Shown here: piece by piece, positions 15,635 to 27,220 of the stretch | Layout: each line of letters opens with the position of its first letter | Position numbering within the stretch: position 1 is the first letter of the stretch | Notes under the pieces: generated by a model | The model's database searches: none | What the model saw: only the letters and a program-made list of their open reading frames with translations | What the model was told of the DNA's origin: nothing | NCBI RefSeq assembly: GCF_004366735.1 | Contig: NZ_SOQX01000007.1 | Span: 91,266-155,265, forward strand | Source: Thiohalophilus thiocyanatoxydans | Lineage (GTDB): Bacteria > Pseudomonadota > Gammaproteobacteria > UBA6429 > Thiohalophilaceae | DNA length: 64,000 nucleotides | Direction: 5' to 3' | Translations under genes and position numbers: made by a program

Positions 15635-16032
15635 CAGCTGCTGCTGTCCGACTCATACGGATAGCGGACATGACCGTAACGAATCACCAGTACTGTCAAT
15701 GCGATGACCAGCGCCGCGCCGGCCACCGCCAGGATACGCCAGACATCCATGTCCTTCATATCCAGTATCATGTAACGGGCCAGGGCAATGATGGCGATAT
15801 ACAGCGGAATCCGGATCGGCAGTTTGCCCGACTTGAGATAGATGCCGACCATCGCCAGCACTTCCAGATAGATGAACATCAGCAGCAGATCCGCCAGGGT
15901 GACCGCCCGGGCCTCGACCATTACCCCGATCTCGATGCCGAAGGCGATAATCGTCGCCACTGCGATCAGAACCAGCCCGATCTCCTGCAGCAGATCCAGC
16001 GACTCGCCTGTGACTATTTTCAGTTTTTTCAT
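15634..16032 (-). CDS. PsiE-like membrane protein
   Basis: A 132-residue protein with four transmembrane helices, matching the phosphate-starvation-inducible PsiE family (EIGLVLIAVATIIAFG, ALARYMILD). The ATG at 16032 is chosen because AGGTGG lies just upstream; a GTG start at 16041 would overlap that site. The function of PsiE is not known. A second family member is at 21347-21787. Confidence 0.8.
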   Translation of the reverse strand: MKKLKIVTGESLDLLQEIGLVLIAVATIIAFGIEIGVMVEARAVTLADLLLMFIYLEVLAMVGIYLKSGKLPIRIPLYIAIIALARYMILDMKDMDVWRILAVAGAALVIALTVLVIRYGHVRYPYESDSSS

Positions 16033-16159
16033 TAATACCACCTGTCAAATCGCCCTGTCGGGTGAAGGAATCGAAAACCATGCCAGTCAATCGTTCCCCC
16101 TTCTTCCCAACCCCGCGTTTGTTCGCTATATTCTCCGAAATCCGACACCAAGCCTACCC

Positions 16160-16354
16160 ATGCCCGACATTATCTGCAAACACTGCGACCATGTCTTTGA
16201 CGACAGCCAGAACTACTGTCCCCACTGCCGTACGCCGACCCCGGCCCAGCAGGAGCGTCTCGCCGCCGGTTCCAAAAAGCGCTTCCTCTACGCCTTCATC
16301 GGGCTGATCGTGTTTGCCACGCTGATGATTCTGATCCTGCCGCGCGACGCCTGA
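16160..16354 (+). CDS. Small zinc-ribbon membrane protein
   Basis: A 64-residue protein. Its N-terminus is a zinc ribbon with two CxxC knuckles (CKHC and CPHC, 12 residues apart), followed by a short polar linker and a single C-terminal transmembrane helix (FLYAFIGLIVFATLMILIL). The start at 16160 makes the zinc ribbon begin at once (MPDIICKHC). The tail-anchored zinc-ribbon layout is common in proteobacteria and has no known function. Confidence 0.7.
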   Translation: MPDIICKHCDHVFDDSQNYCPHCRTPTPAQQERLAAGSKKRFLYAFIGLIVFATLMILILPRDA

Positions 16355-19051
<2,697 letters not shown>

Positions 19052-19073
19052 ATAACGGCTCAACGGTACGCAA

Positions 19074-19388
19074 AGGCGCAGGTCAGGTTGCGCGCAGCGC
19101 TACCTGACATTCTGCGTATCAACAGGCGTGTCACGCAGGCTAACGCCAGCGTGACCTACACTGGTTAGGTGCCAGGTGCTAGAGGCGTAGGTCAGGTTGC
19201 GCACAGCGCTACCTGACATTCTGCTAACACCCGCGTGACCTGCAGAATAAGCCGGAGTATAAGGTGCGCATGAATTTGGAACAGAGGCGGTTCGTTTCTA
19301 TCTGGCGGCCTGAATACCTATTCCTGACAAGCAGCGCAAAGGCGTAGGTCAGGTTGCGCGCAGCGCTACCTGACATTCTGCGTATCGA
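19074..19388. repeat. REP-like hairpin cluster downstream of katG
   Basis: Three copies (19074-19120, 19183-19233, 19341-19388) of a 45-bp element containing GTCAGGTTGCGC-GCA-GCGCTACCTGAC, a 12-bp inverted repeat with one mismatch. A second hairpin type (GTCACGC...GCGTGAC, about 19128-19160) lies between copies 1 and 2. The same two elements recur at 45.4-45.9 kb and, inverted, at 49353-49393. The span 19052-19562 holds no gene. Confidence 0.85.
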
Positions 19389-19562
19389 CTGAAACGGACT
19401 ATAACCTGAAGCAACAGGTATCAGGGATACGACTCTCTGGCACCTTTTTTATTTCAGACAGATCCCCTGCGCGGGATCCCCCTGCGCACTTGTTTTGCGT
19501 TTAAGCTCCCGACTACACTGAGGTCGGTCCACGCCCCCGGCGTTTAAACAAGGAACATCACC

Positions 19563-20162
19563 ATGACCGGCCTGAAACTCTACGACTTCGACCGTTCCGG
19601 CAACTGCTACAAGATCCGGCTGCTGCTGGCCATGCTGGGGCTGGACTACGAGCGCATCCCCACCGACAGCAGCGTCGGCGAGACCCAGACCCCTGAGTTC
19701 AAACGCCTTAACCCGCGCGGGCAGATCCCGGTGCTGATCGATGGCGAGACGCTGCTCTGGGATTCCATGGCGATCCTGGTTTACCTGGCGCGGCGCTACG
19801 GCGACGAGCGCTGGCTGGCGAGCGATGCCCTGGGCGAGGCGCGGGTGATGCAGTGGCTGGCCGTGTCGGAGAACGAACTGCTCTACGGCCTGGCCCGCGC
19901 CCGCGTCGCACTGCGCTTCAACAAGCCCTTTGATGTGGAACAGTGTCACCGCGACGCCACACCGGGGCTCGATACACTGGAGCAGCACCTGGGACACAAC
20001 GACTGGCTGGCGGCGGATCACCTGACCATCGCCGACATCGCCTGCTACCCCTACGTCACTCTCGCCGATGAAGCCGGTCTCTCCCTGGCTGATTACCCGG
20101 CGATCCGCGCCTGGCTGCAACGGATTGAAGCCGCACCGGGCTGGGTGCCGATGGTCGAATGA
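19563..20162 (+). CDS. Glutathione S-transferase family protein
   Basis: A 199-residue soluble GST. The N-terminal thioredoxin-like domain has the catalytic-region start LYDFDRSGNCYKIRLLLA, the cis-Pro segment GQIPVLIDG and the Glu/Asp-Ser glutathione site as WDSMAILVYLARRY. The C-terminal helical domain contains the N-capping motif LTIADIACYPYV. Subclass and substrate cannot be told. It has a good ribosome site (AAGGAACATCACC) and stands alone. Confidence 0.92.
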   Translation: MTGLKLYDFDRSGNCYKIRLLLAMLGLDYERIPTDSSVGETQTPEFKRLNPRGQIPVLIDGETLLWDSMAILVYLARRYGDERWLASDALGEARVMQWLAVSENELLYGLARARVALRFNKPFDVEQCHRDATPGLDTLEQHLGHNDWLAADHLTIADIACYPYVTLADEAGLSLADYPAIRAWLQRIEAAPGWVPMVE

Positions 20163-20180
20163 CCCGCCGGCAAGGGAGGA

Positions 20181-20999
20181 TTACAGGTTCGCCACCCTGC
20201 CCGGCTCCCCGGCCCACCTTTGAATAATGCGCGACAGTTCGGCCAGGCCGTCGCTCAACGCAGCCGGACCGGGCTGTAATATCAACGGCGATTTGATCTC
20301 GTATAACTGGTTATCCCGTACCGCCGGGATCCGATCCCAGCCGGGGCGTTCGGCCACCGTGGTCGGCTGGAACTTCTTGCCGCACCAGGAGCCGATGATG
20401 ATCTCGGGCTGGTGTTCTATCACTTCGCGGTCATCGGCAATGATGCGCCGTTTGGCGTCGGGATGTTGCGCCCGATCCGCACAGACATCCTCACCGCCGG
20501 CGATGGCGATCAGCTCCGAGACCCAGCGGATGCCGGAGATCCTCGGCTCATCCCACTCCTCGAAATAGACCCGCGGCCGGCGTGACAGCGCGGCGGCCTG
20601 TTCCCGGGCCTGTTCGATATTCCCTGACAACTCGGCAACCAGCGCCTGCGCCTTTTCTCCGGCACCGACCATGTTGCCCAGCAGCAGGATGTTATCCAGA
20701 ATCTCATCGACACGGCGCTGGTTGGTGATCAGCACCTGCACGCCCTCGCGGATCAACCCGGCGGCGATGTCCGCCTGCAGATCGGAAAAGCCCACCACCA
20801 GGTCCGGTTCCAGCTCGAGAATCTTGTCCAGCTTCGCCGTGGTAAACGCCGCCACCTTCGGCTTCTCTTTGCGCGCCTGCGGCGGGCGCACGGTAAACCC
20901 CGAGATCCCGACGATCCGATCCTGCTCGCCCAGGCGATAAAGAATCTCGGTCGGCTCCTCGGTCAGGCAGACGATCCGCCGGGGCAGGCTGGCCTGCAT
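20181..20999 (-). CDS. BtuF-like substrate-binding protein lacking a signal peptide
   Basis: A 272-residue protein of the BtuF/FepB helical-backbone binding fold (RIVCLTEEPTEILYRLG, LEPDLVVGFSDLQADIAAGL, ISGIRWVSELIAIAGG). These proteins normally carry cobalamin or iron chelates to an ABC importer in the periplasm. Here no signal peptide is present and no ABC permease or ATPase lies nearby, so it is probably cytoplasmic. It starts at an ATG overlapping the stop of the Cys-rich gene by one base (TGATG). Cytoplasmic members of this family exist but are uncharacterised as far as I know. Confidence 0.82.
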   Translation of the reverse strand: MQASLPRRIVCLTEEPTEILYRLGEQDRIVGISGFTVRPPQARKEKPKVAAFTTAKLDKILELEPDLVVGFSDLQADIAAGLIREGVQVLITNQRRVDEILDNILLLGNMVGAGEKAQALVAELSGNIEQAREQAAALSRRPRVYFEEWDEPRISGIRWVSELIAIAGGEDVCADRAQHPDAKRRIIADDREVIEHQPEIIIGSWCGKKFQPTTVAERPGWDRIPAVRDNQLYEIKSPLILQPGPAALSDGLAELSRIIQRWAGEPGRVANL

Positions 21000-21229
21000 C
21001 ACGATTTGCTCAACGCCCGGATCTTGCGAGTGTGCTGCAGCCGGTTATACTCCCCGCGCACTTCCAGCAGACAGCGACTGCACAGACAGTCCTCGTACTG
21101 CTCGGAGATATACTCCAGCTGCTCGGTACTCAGCACCACCGTCTGGCACTGGCAGAGCATGATCGATCCGGACTTGCATTCAAAAAGTGTGTTACAACGC
21201 GCGCATTGTTTGGATTCATGTTTTGGCAT
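20999..21229 (-). CDS. Cysteine-rich CWC family protein
   Basis: A 76-residue protein with eight cysteines (CARC, FEC, CQCQ, CLCSRCL) in the order of the Cys_rich_CWC family, presumably binding zinc or another metal. The ATG at 21229 is preferred because CAGGAG lies upstream. It is coupled to the BtuF-like gene by overlapping stop and start codons, which suggests a joint function such as metal or cofactor handling; this is inference. Confidence 0.75.
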   Translation of the reverse strand: MPKHESKQCARCNTLFECKSGSIMLCQCQTVVLSTEQLEYISEQYEDCLCSRCLLEVRGEYNRLQHTRKIRALSKS

Positions 21230-21346
21230 AACGACTCCTGTTGTGACAAACAACCCTCCCTGGCCACGCGGGTTATTGCTCTTATTTCCGAACTTTCCTG
21301 TTGAGATTGATAAAACTGACTGGAACGAAAGATCTTCGCGATATTT

Positions 21347-21787
21347 TTACGATCCCAAATCCTTCGATATCATCTTTTCTCTTTGATACACAATGACCGA
21401 ACCAATCCTGATTAAACCCAACACCAATATAAATGCGGAAAAGGCGTAGATCATATCGGGCTGCAACTCATGCTTGAACAGCGCAATTAATATCTCCCGA
21501 ATAACAAAAACAATTGCCGCGTCGATAATAAAAGTAAGCCTGAGTCTGCTGGTATGAAAATACTCAACCAGAGAGCGGGATAACTCGATCAGTACATAGA
21601 GCGTGAGAACATCAGCAATAATGTCGATGTAGTATCCAGTGACACCTTCAAAGGCAAGTAACTTCCAGGTCGTAAAAAACAGCTGCACCGCACCAATCGC
21701 CACGCCGAAAATCAGGAACACCAGAATAATCCCAAATACGATATCAACGGCCTTGTTAAAATAACCCTGTATTTTTTTACTAATCAT
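21347..21787 (-). CDS. PsiE-like membrane protein
   Basis: A 146-residue four-helix membrane protein resembling PsiE: a first helix VFGIILVFLIFGVAIGAVQLF, the conserved segment LTLYVLIELSRSLVEYF, and FIIDAAIVFVIREILIALF. The family is linked to phosphate starvation in enterobacteria, without a known mechanism. It appears monocistronic. Confidence 0.8.
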   Translation of the reverse strand: MISKKIQGYFNKAVDIVFGIILVFLIFGVAIGAVQLFFTTWKLLAFEGVTGYYIDIIADVLTLYVLIELSRSLVEYFHTSRLRLTFIIDAAIVFVIREILIALFKHELQPDMIYAFSAFILVLGLIRIGSVIVYQREKMISKDLGS

Positions 21788-21870
21788 GTATCCCTCTCAT
21801 ATCCTGAATGATACGCCCTGGTTTATAAAACTTTATCCGAACATGGATGACCTCACCGAAACTCGCCGGC

Positions 21871-22380
21871 TCACAATAACGGCGCATTCACCTCCAGCTG
21901 CCAGCGGATATCGAAGTAGTCCTGCCGGCCGGAAAACCGGAACTGCACCCGCTCCTCGTCAAAGCGGTAATTGCGCAACACTTCGTTGCCCGAGAAACGG
22001 CCGTTCAGGTTGTCCGTGGCATTCTTCTTGTTGATCCCGTAGACCATCAGGTAATAGCTGCGCAGAACCTCCGCCGAGCTGAAATCCGCCGGGGTATTGC
22101 GCATCTCCAGCGTGGCATAGGGATACCAGCCCCATTTGCTGTTATCCGGACTCGACTTGGTCAGCAGCACCATCATGGCGTTGCCCGCCTTCATCCGTTT
22201 TTTCTCCCTCGCCGACAACCGGCTGGGCAGCAGATAGATCGTCAACTTGCCCACCTGCTCGTCCAGCACCGCGACCGAATCCTTGATTTCCAGCCGGGTC
22301 CCTGCTTTTTCGATATACCCCTGCGAGGCAGTACACACCCCGGATATAACTAACGCCAGCAATGTAACCAGAATACGCAT
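21871..22380 (-). CDS. Secreted hypothetical protein
   Basis: A 169-residue protein with a signal peptide (MRILVTLLALVISGVCTAS). The mature part has alternating hydrophobic strands and no cysteine pairs. The ATG at 22380 is preferred because GGGAGGG lies just upstream. I do not recognise the family. It lies 48 bases upstream of the end of the DsbA-like gene's reading direction, that is, downstream of it on the minus strand, and may be co-transcribed with it. Confidence 0.65.
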   Translation of the reverse strand: MRILVTLLALVISGVCTASQGYIEKAGTRLEIKDSVAVLDEQVGKLTIYLLPSRLSAREKKRMKAGNAMMVLLTKSSPDNSKWGWYPYATLEMRNTPADFSSAEVLRSYYLMVYGINKKNATDNLNGRFSGNEVLRNYRFDEERVQFRFSGRQDYFDIRWQLEVNAPLL

Positions 22381-22428
22381 GGTCCCTCCCCATTGAGTCA
22401 ATAACATCTCAATACTAAAAATCCCGCC

Positions 22429-23049
22429 TCACGCCGCCAGCAGCGTCTCGATCTGCTGCAGGTTGGCCTCGACATCGGTATAACTGTGCCGGATGAAATG
22501 GATCTGATCCCCCACCTTCAGCACCACGCTGGGATAGCCGCGGGCGCCCAGTTGCTCCGCCAGCGCCATATCCGCCTGCAATTGTTGCGCGATATCATCC
22601 GAATGAATCCGCTCGATAAACGTCTCCCGCGGGATGCCCAGCGCCTCACCCAGATCGTATAAATTGGCATACAGCGACGGATTGCCCGCCTCCAGGTAAT
22701 AAAAGCGCTGAATCCGCTCGTCCATCGCCCGCTCCTTGCCATACTCGCGCGCCACCAGCGCCGCCTTGCAGGCCGGATACGTCGAGCGCAGCGGCGTATT
22801 CTGCGTCCAGAAATCGAAATTGAATTCCACCTCACACTGCTCGCTGATCCGCCGCCAGGTCTTTTGCAAATAGTCGCTGACCTCCGGCTCCATCGGCTCG
22901 TCCGTCTCCGGCGCCAGCCCGCCGAGCACGTAAACCACCTCCACCCGGTCCGCCAGCGCCGCCTTCACCTGCGACCACACGGGCCGAAACCCCCAGCACC
23001 AGCTACACATCGGGTCATACAGATAATACAGCGTCGCTTCACGGCTCAT
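22429..23049 (-). CDS. DsbA-family thioredoxin-fold protein (cytoplasmic)
   Basis: A 206-residue protein of the DsbA/FrnE group. The active site is CSWC in LYDPMCSWCWGFRP, and the cis-Pro loop is GYPSVVLKV. There is no signal peptide, so it acts in the cytoplasm, as do the FrnE-like and 2-hydroxychromene-isomerase-like members. A GAGGTGAG ribosome site precedes the ATG. A copy of the 70-bp repeat lies immediately upstream. Confidence 0.88.
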   Translation of the reverse strand: MSREATLYYLYDPMCSWCWGFRPVWSQVKAALADRVEVVYVLGGLAPETDEPMEPEVSDYLQKTWRRISEQCEVEFNFDFWTQNTPLRSTYPACKAALVAREYGKERAMDERIQRFYYLEAGNPSLYANLYDLGEALGIPRETFIERIHSDDIAQQLQADMALAEQLGARGYPSVVLKVGDQIHFIRHSYTDVEANLQQIETLLAA

Positions 23050-23080
23050 CTCACCTCACCCTCGCGCACCAGCGCGGTTA

Positions 23081-23155
23081 AAAATAGTGCCGTCCGTGGC
23101 CATGCGGCTTGTTTTTATTATTCCCGCACCCCTCCCGTTGAGCACTGAATATAAC
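23081..23155. repeat. 70-bp interspersed repeat, copy 1
   Basis: Element with the conserved parts TGGCCATGCGG, TTATTCCCGCA and CCCGTTGAGCACTGA. Copies also occur at 24551-24624, 25223-25296, 25733-25800 and 25939-26010. This copy lies directly 5' of the DsbA-like gene. Confidence 0.8.
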
Positions 23156-23199
23156 CGGTTAAAATCAAATCGCTTCGACCTGTTTTTACGAACAGCTTT

Positions 23200-24516
23200 T
23201 TACGTCGCTTTGCGATAATGGCTTAAAAACAGGTGCTCCCCGAAGAAGACCAGTAGCAAGCCGACGATGGCGGTGTAGATCACCAGCATGTCGGTCTGCG
23301 CCTTGATGATCAGCAACGCCACCAGCACCACCAGGTCCAGGATGAGCGCCGTGATCAGTATATAAGCGTTGGCATTGATCTGTTTGCGGATGTGCCGCAG
23401 GATGCCCCAGTGCACCGCCATGTCCATGATGATGTAGAAGATCGCGCCCAGCGCCGCGATGCGACTCAGATCGAAGAAGATGGTCAGCAGCATGGCCAGC
23501 ACGATAGTGTAGACCAGGGTGTGTTTCTGGATACTGCCCGGCATGCCGAAGTGGCTGTGCGGCACCAGCTTCATCTCGGTCAGCATGGCCAGCATGCGTG
23601 AGACGGCAAACACGCTGGCGATCACCCCCGAGACCGTGGCAATGATGGCAAACACCACCGTAAACCACAGGCCGTAATCACCGAAGGCCGGGCGGGCCGC
23701 CTCGGCCAGGGCATAGTCCCGCGCCCGGACGATCTCGGCGATAGACAGGTTGCCGCCCACCGCCAGGGTCACCAGCATGTACAGCACCAGACAGATCACG
23801 ATGGAAATGACGATCGCCCGCCCGACATTGCGGTGCGGATCGACGATCTCCCCGCCGCTGTTGGTGATGGTGGTAAAGCCCTTGTAGGCCAGGATCGCCA
23901 GCGCCACCGCGCCAAGAAAACTGCCGCCCTCCAGATTCGCCGGGGCCACCGAGATACTCTCGAACGACAGGCCCGAGACCCACAACCCGCCCAGGGCAAA
24001 TACCACAATCCCGCCGATCTTGATGAAAGCCGTGATGAAGGAGAAGGTCTCGATCAAGCGGTTGCTGAGGATATTGATCAAAAAGGCGAAGAACAGCAGC
24101 CCGACTCCGAGCACGATCACCAGCACACTGTCCTGGCTCACGTCGAACAACTGCAGGGTATAGGTGCCGAAGGTCCGCGCCACCAGGCTCTCGTTGATCA
24201 CCATGGAGAAATACATCAGCAGCGCGCAGGCCCCGGTCATGACCGACTTGCCGTAGGCCTTCTCCAGAAACATCGCGATCCCGCCCGCCGACGGCCAGGC
24301 CCGGGACAGCTTGATATAGGAATAGGCACTGAAACCCGAGATCACCGCCGCCAGCAGAAAGGCCAGCGGAAACCACTCCCGCGCCAGCTCCGCCACCTGC
24401 CCGGTCAGCGCGAAGATCCCGGCACCGATCATCACCCCGGTACCCATCGCCACCGCCCCGGTCAGCGTCAGGCTGTTGGCCGTGTACTTCGCCGATCTGT
24501 CATCCGATCCCGGCAT
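23200..24516 (-). CDS. APC-family amino acid permease
   Basis: A 438-residue inner-membrane transporter with 12 predicted helices. The first helix carries the APC signature GTGVMIGAGIFALTG, and helix 6 has the usual Gly-rich break (YKGFTTITNSGGEIVDP). The substrate cannot be predicted; amino acids or amines are usual for the family. A truncated duplicate of its first 20 codons lies at 25814-25903. Confidence 0.9.
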   Translation of the reverse strand: MPGSDDRSAKYTANSLTLTGAVAMGTGVMIGAGIFALTGQVAELAREWFPLAFLLAAVISGFSAYSYIKLSRAWPSAGGIAMFLEKAYGKSVMTGACALLMYFSMVINESLVARTFGTYTLQLFDVSQDSVLVIVLGVGLLFFAFLINILSNRLIETFSFITAFIKIGGIVVFALGGLWVSGLSFESISVAPANLEGGSFLGAVALAILAYKGFTTITNSGGEIVDPHRNVGRAIVISIVICLVLYMLVTLAVGGNLSIAEIVRARDYALAEAARPAFGDYGLWFTVVFAIIATVSGVIASVFAVSRMLAMLTEMKLVPHSHFGMPGSIQKHTLVYTIVLAMLLTIFFDLSRIAALGAIFYIIMDMAVHWGILRHIRKQINANAYILITALILDLVVLVALLIIKAQTDMLVIYTAIVGLLLVFFGEHLFLSHYRKAT

Positions 24517-24550
24517 TCGCTCACTCGTCCCCTTTTATGCCTGCGCGATA

Positions 24551-24624
24551 AATAAAACCGTCCCTGGCCATGCGGCGTTTTATTGTTATTCCCGCAACGC
24601 TCCCGTTGAGCACTGATTAAAACT
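24551..24624. repeat. 70-bp interspersed repeat, copy 2
   Basis: Same element as at 23081, here directly 5' of the permease gene. Confidence 0.8.
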
Positions 24625-24660
24625 CATCTCAAGTATTCTTTTCCCTAGATGCCGAGTTCC

Positions 24661-25164
24661 TCAGTAATAAAACCCGGCCATCAATTCCGCATAACTATCC
24701 GAGCAATCCGCAAAGATGCTGTTATCACAGTCCTGATACCGGACATACGCCATGCCGACACCCAGCACCAGGTTGCGACCGGCGCGCGCATAGACGCCGG
24801 CCCGACCGCCCCAGGCATCACGATCCTCAAAGCCGTCGATGCGGGTACGGCGATAGAACCCCCCGACATAGGGTGACACGCTGCCCTGCCGGGCAAACAC
24901 GTAATTCACTTTCGGGCTGATTTGTTCGATGCCCGGCGAGCCGCCAGACCAGACTTCATAATCCAGCCCCAGCTCCAGACCATCTGCCACATAATAGCCA
25001 CCGCCGACCCCGAAGATCCGGTAGGTATCATCAAACGCCCGGCCCTGACCCAGCACCACCGAGAGATTGAACGAGCCAGCATCGAAGGGATCCGCCGAGA
25101 CCTTCAGCGGCAGCACAGTGCACAGCAGAACAAACACCAGAACAGCTCGATTCAGAACAGCCAT
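24661..25164 (-). CDS. Small outer-membrane beta-barrel protein
   Basis: A 167-residue protein with a signal peptide (LVFVLLCTVLPLKVSA), then amphipathic strands of about 10 residues and a C-terminal aromatic end (ELMAGFYY) typical of outer-membrane barrels. The size suggests an eight-stranded barrel. Two cysteines near the end (DCDNSIFADC) may form a disulfide. A truncated duplicate of its 5' end lies at 25562-25675. Confidence 0.8.
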   Translation of the reverse strand: MAVLNRAVLVFVLLCTVLPLKVSADPFDAGSFNLSVVLGQGRAFDDTYRIFGVGGGYYVADGLELGLDYEVWSGGSPGIEQISPKVNYVFARQGSVSPYVGGFYRRTRIDGFEDRDAWGGRAGVYARAGRNLVLGVGMAYVRYQDCDNSIFADCSDSYAELMAGFYY

Positions 25165-25561
25165 GTCAAGTTCCTCTTGTAACCGCAGGGCCCCAATCGA
25201 GTCTAGCCCTGCCGATCGTTGTTAAATAGTGCCTTCCCTGGCCATGCGGCTGTTTTTGTTATTCCCGCAACGCTCGCGTTGAGCACTGATTAAAACCGTT
25301 GATACTTCACTCTTTCGTTAAACAGGCATTTTTACCGCAAAAATCGGGCTTCTAAGCCTCTATAAAGGCGATAAAACTGCATAATTTATTGCCAAATCAT
25401 AAACTTGCATTGGTCCGACCCCGTTATTTTTGAACGCAGCAGCACCGGGCGGTTTGAAGCCGGCCCCTGCAGGCAGACTCCGGGAGGCCATACTCCCATC
25501 TTCAGTACAGTTCCACAGGTTTTAATCTGTGTTCGTGGCACACAGTGTTCTGACCCCTTGA

Positions 25562-25675
25562 TCACTCCACCGAGAGATTGAACGAGCCGGCATCGAAGGG
25601 ATCCGCCGAGACCTTCAGCGGCAGCAGAGCGCATAGCAGGACAAACCCCAGAACAGATCGATTCAGAACATCCAT
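25562..25675 (-). pseudogene. Truncated copy of the outer-membrane barrel gene
   Basis: An ATG at 25675 opens 37 codons that repeat the signal peptide and first mature residues of the 24661-25164 protein (shared LPLKVSADPFDAGSFNLSV), with a few substitutions, then run into a stop codon. The upstream AGGAACTTGA ribosome region is copied as well. It cannot encode a barrel. Confidence 0.85.
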
Positions 25676-25813
25676 TTCAAGTTCCTCTTGTGACCACAGG
25701 GCCCCAATCGAGTCTAACCCTGTAGGTCTTGTTAAATAGTGCCTTCCGTGGCCATGCGGCTGTTTTTGTTATTCCCGCAACTCTCCCGTTGAGCACTGAA
25801 AAGCCTTCCAAAT

Positions 25814-25903
25814 TTACCCATTAAAGGGCTTTGACCCCTTTAATCCGGTCAGCGTCAGGCTGTTGGCCGTGTACTTCGCCGATCTGTCATCCGATCCCGG
25901 CAT
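25814..25903 (-). pseudogene. Truncated copy of the APC permease gene start
   Basis: The first 20 codons are identical in product to the start of the permease at 24516 (MPGSDDRSAKYTANSLTLTG). They are followed by nine unrelated codons and a stop. Confidence 0.85.
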
Positions 25904-26106
25904 TCGCTCCCTCGCCTCCTTTTATGCCTGCGCTATAAATAAAAACCGTCCCTGGCCATGCGGAGTATTATTTTTATTCCCGCAACGCTCCCGTTGAGCA
26001 CTGATTAAAACCGTTGATACCTCACTCTTTCGTTAAACAGGTATTTTTACAGCAAAAATGGGGCATCTAAGCCTCTATAAAGGCGATAAAACTTCATAAT
26101 TTATTG

Positions 26107-26188
26107 CCAAATCATTAACTTGCATTGGTCCGCCCCTGCACTGCTTACCAAATCATTAACTTGCATTGGTCCGCCCCTGCACTGCTTA
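26107..26188. repeat. Perfect 41-bp tandem duplication overlapping the endonuclease stop codon
   Basis: Units 26107-26147 and 26148-26188 are identical. The second unit ends in the stop codon of the restriction endonuclease gene. A related single unit is at 25389-25425. Confidence 0.9.
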
Positions 26189-27217
26189 ACCTCGCTTTAC
26201 CACATAAGAAGCTGAGTTATCAGACACCTTAATTTCATCGTCTGACCAACTTAGATTTATTGACTTTGGCAAGGAGATCTCAACTTCTTCAATCCCTTGG
26301 ATTGCAGGTCGTATATACTTTTCTATAAATACAGAAATTACATCTCCTGCTTCTTCTTCCATGTGCTGCCACGCAGCCTCACCATGGTAAAACTCACCCC
26401 CACAGGAGATATACTTTTCAGAAAGTTCTGTTAAACGACTTGAAGGGGTAGGATCAAGCACTAAGAGAACGGGGATAAAACCAGCCGCTTGGCTTTCCTC
26501 AGCGAAAGAAAGCTCCTCTCCGAAACGCCCCTGCCCGCTAGCCGCGATAGTTACTCTTAACTTCAGCTCATAAGTTCGATTATTACTTGGTACCAGACAA
26601 TCAATCTGCCGACCTTTTTTAGTTGGCGTCCCGTTTGAATCTAGCCGTTTTACCGGTGAATTTTTCGCTCCAACTGGCTCACCTCCAAGACAGCTAGCCA
26701 ATAGCGGTTCAAACAAATATCCCGTTTCCTGTGCTGAACGATTATCTACATCATAAATCCATTTTCGCCATACCATCCAGTTGGCGAGCAAAGCAGATTC
26801 GCAACAACCATACTCTAATAAAGATCTGGGACCAATCTGATCCATAGTTGGCATCGGTTGCTCAGCTAAAATTCGGCGATATTTGACTCTGCGACGATGA
26901 AGTGCGCTTAAATTTTCAATAAACAGCCCAAAATCATTATCCTTCTCGAAAGCAGACCTAAGTGTTTTTTCTATTTGATTCGATTCGATATTTATATGAG
27001 CTTGCTGATCGAACCAACTTAGAGGTATTTTGTAGTAATCATTATTAGGAGCAACGACACGGTCAACTCCAATTTCGGTATGACTCCAATCTAAATTATC
27101 GATGGCAATCGATATAAGAGAATAAAGCTCGCCGTCAGATATAACAACCTGTGCATCCCCAGCCCCATGCATCTTACATTTTGTATACAAATTACGAAAA
27201 AATGCTGAATTCCTCAT
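26186..27217 (-). CDS. Type II restriction endonuclease, possibly ApaLI-like
   Basis: A 343-residue protein located three bases after the stop of a cytosine methyltransferase gene. A PD-(D/E)xK-type core is suggested by RQIDCLVPSNNRTYELKLR, where the Asp and the ELK triplet would bind the metal. The length and parts of the sequence recall ApaLI-type enzymes, but I cannot confirm the family or the recognition site by eye. GC content is much lower than in flanking core genes, which points to horizontal transfer. Its start has GGATAGAGT upstream, formed partly by the end of the methyltransferase gene. Confidence 0.78.
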   Translation of the reverse strand: MRNSAFFRNLYTKCKMHGAGDAQVVISDGELYSLISIAIDNLDWSHTEIGVDRVVAPNNDYYKIPLSWFDQQAHINIESNQIEKTLRSAFEKDNDFGLFIENLSALHRRRVKYRRILAEQPMPTMDQIGPRSLLEYGCCESALLANWMVWRKWIYDVDNRSAQETGYLFEPLLASCLGGEPVGAKNSPVKRLDSNGTPTKKGRQIDCLVPSNNRTYELKLRVTIAASGQGRFGEELSFAEESQAAGFIPVLLVLDPTPSSRLTELSEKYISCGGEFYHGEAAWQHMEEEAGDVISVFIEKYIRPAIQGIEEVEISLPKSINLSWSDDEIKVSDNSASYVVKRG

Positions 27218-27220
27218 ACT

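Larger units (their letters stand above)
25165..26185. repeat. Patchwork of duplicated segments at the edge of the accessory island
   Basis: About 1 kb without an intact gene. It contains three copies of the 70-bp repeat (25223-25296, 25733-25800, 25939-26010). A copy of the 5' end of the barrel gene lies at 25562-25730 and a copy of the 5' end of the permease gene at about 25845-25935. A 135-bp segment is present twice (25286-25424 and 26001-26134, about 90% identical by eye). The arrangement looks like a duplicated and rearranged copy of 24.47-25.42 kb. Confidence 0.85.
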
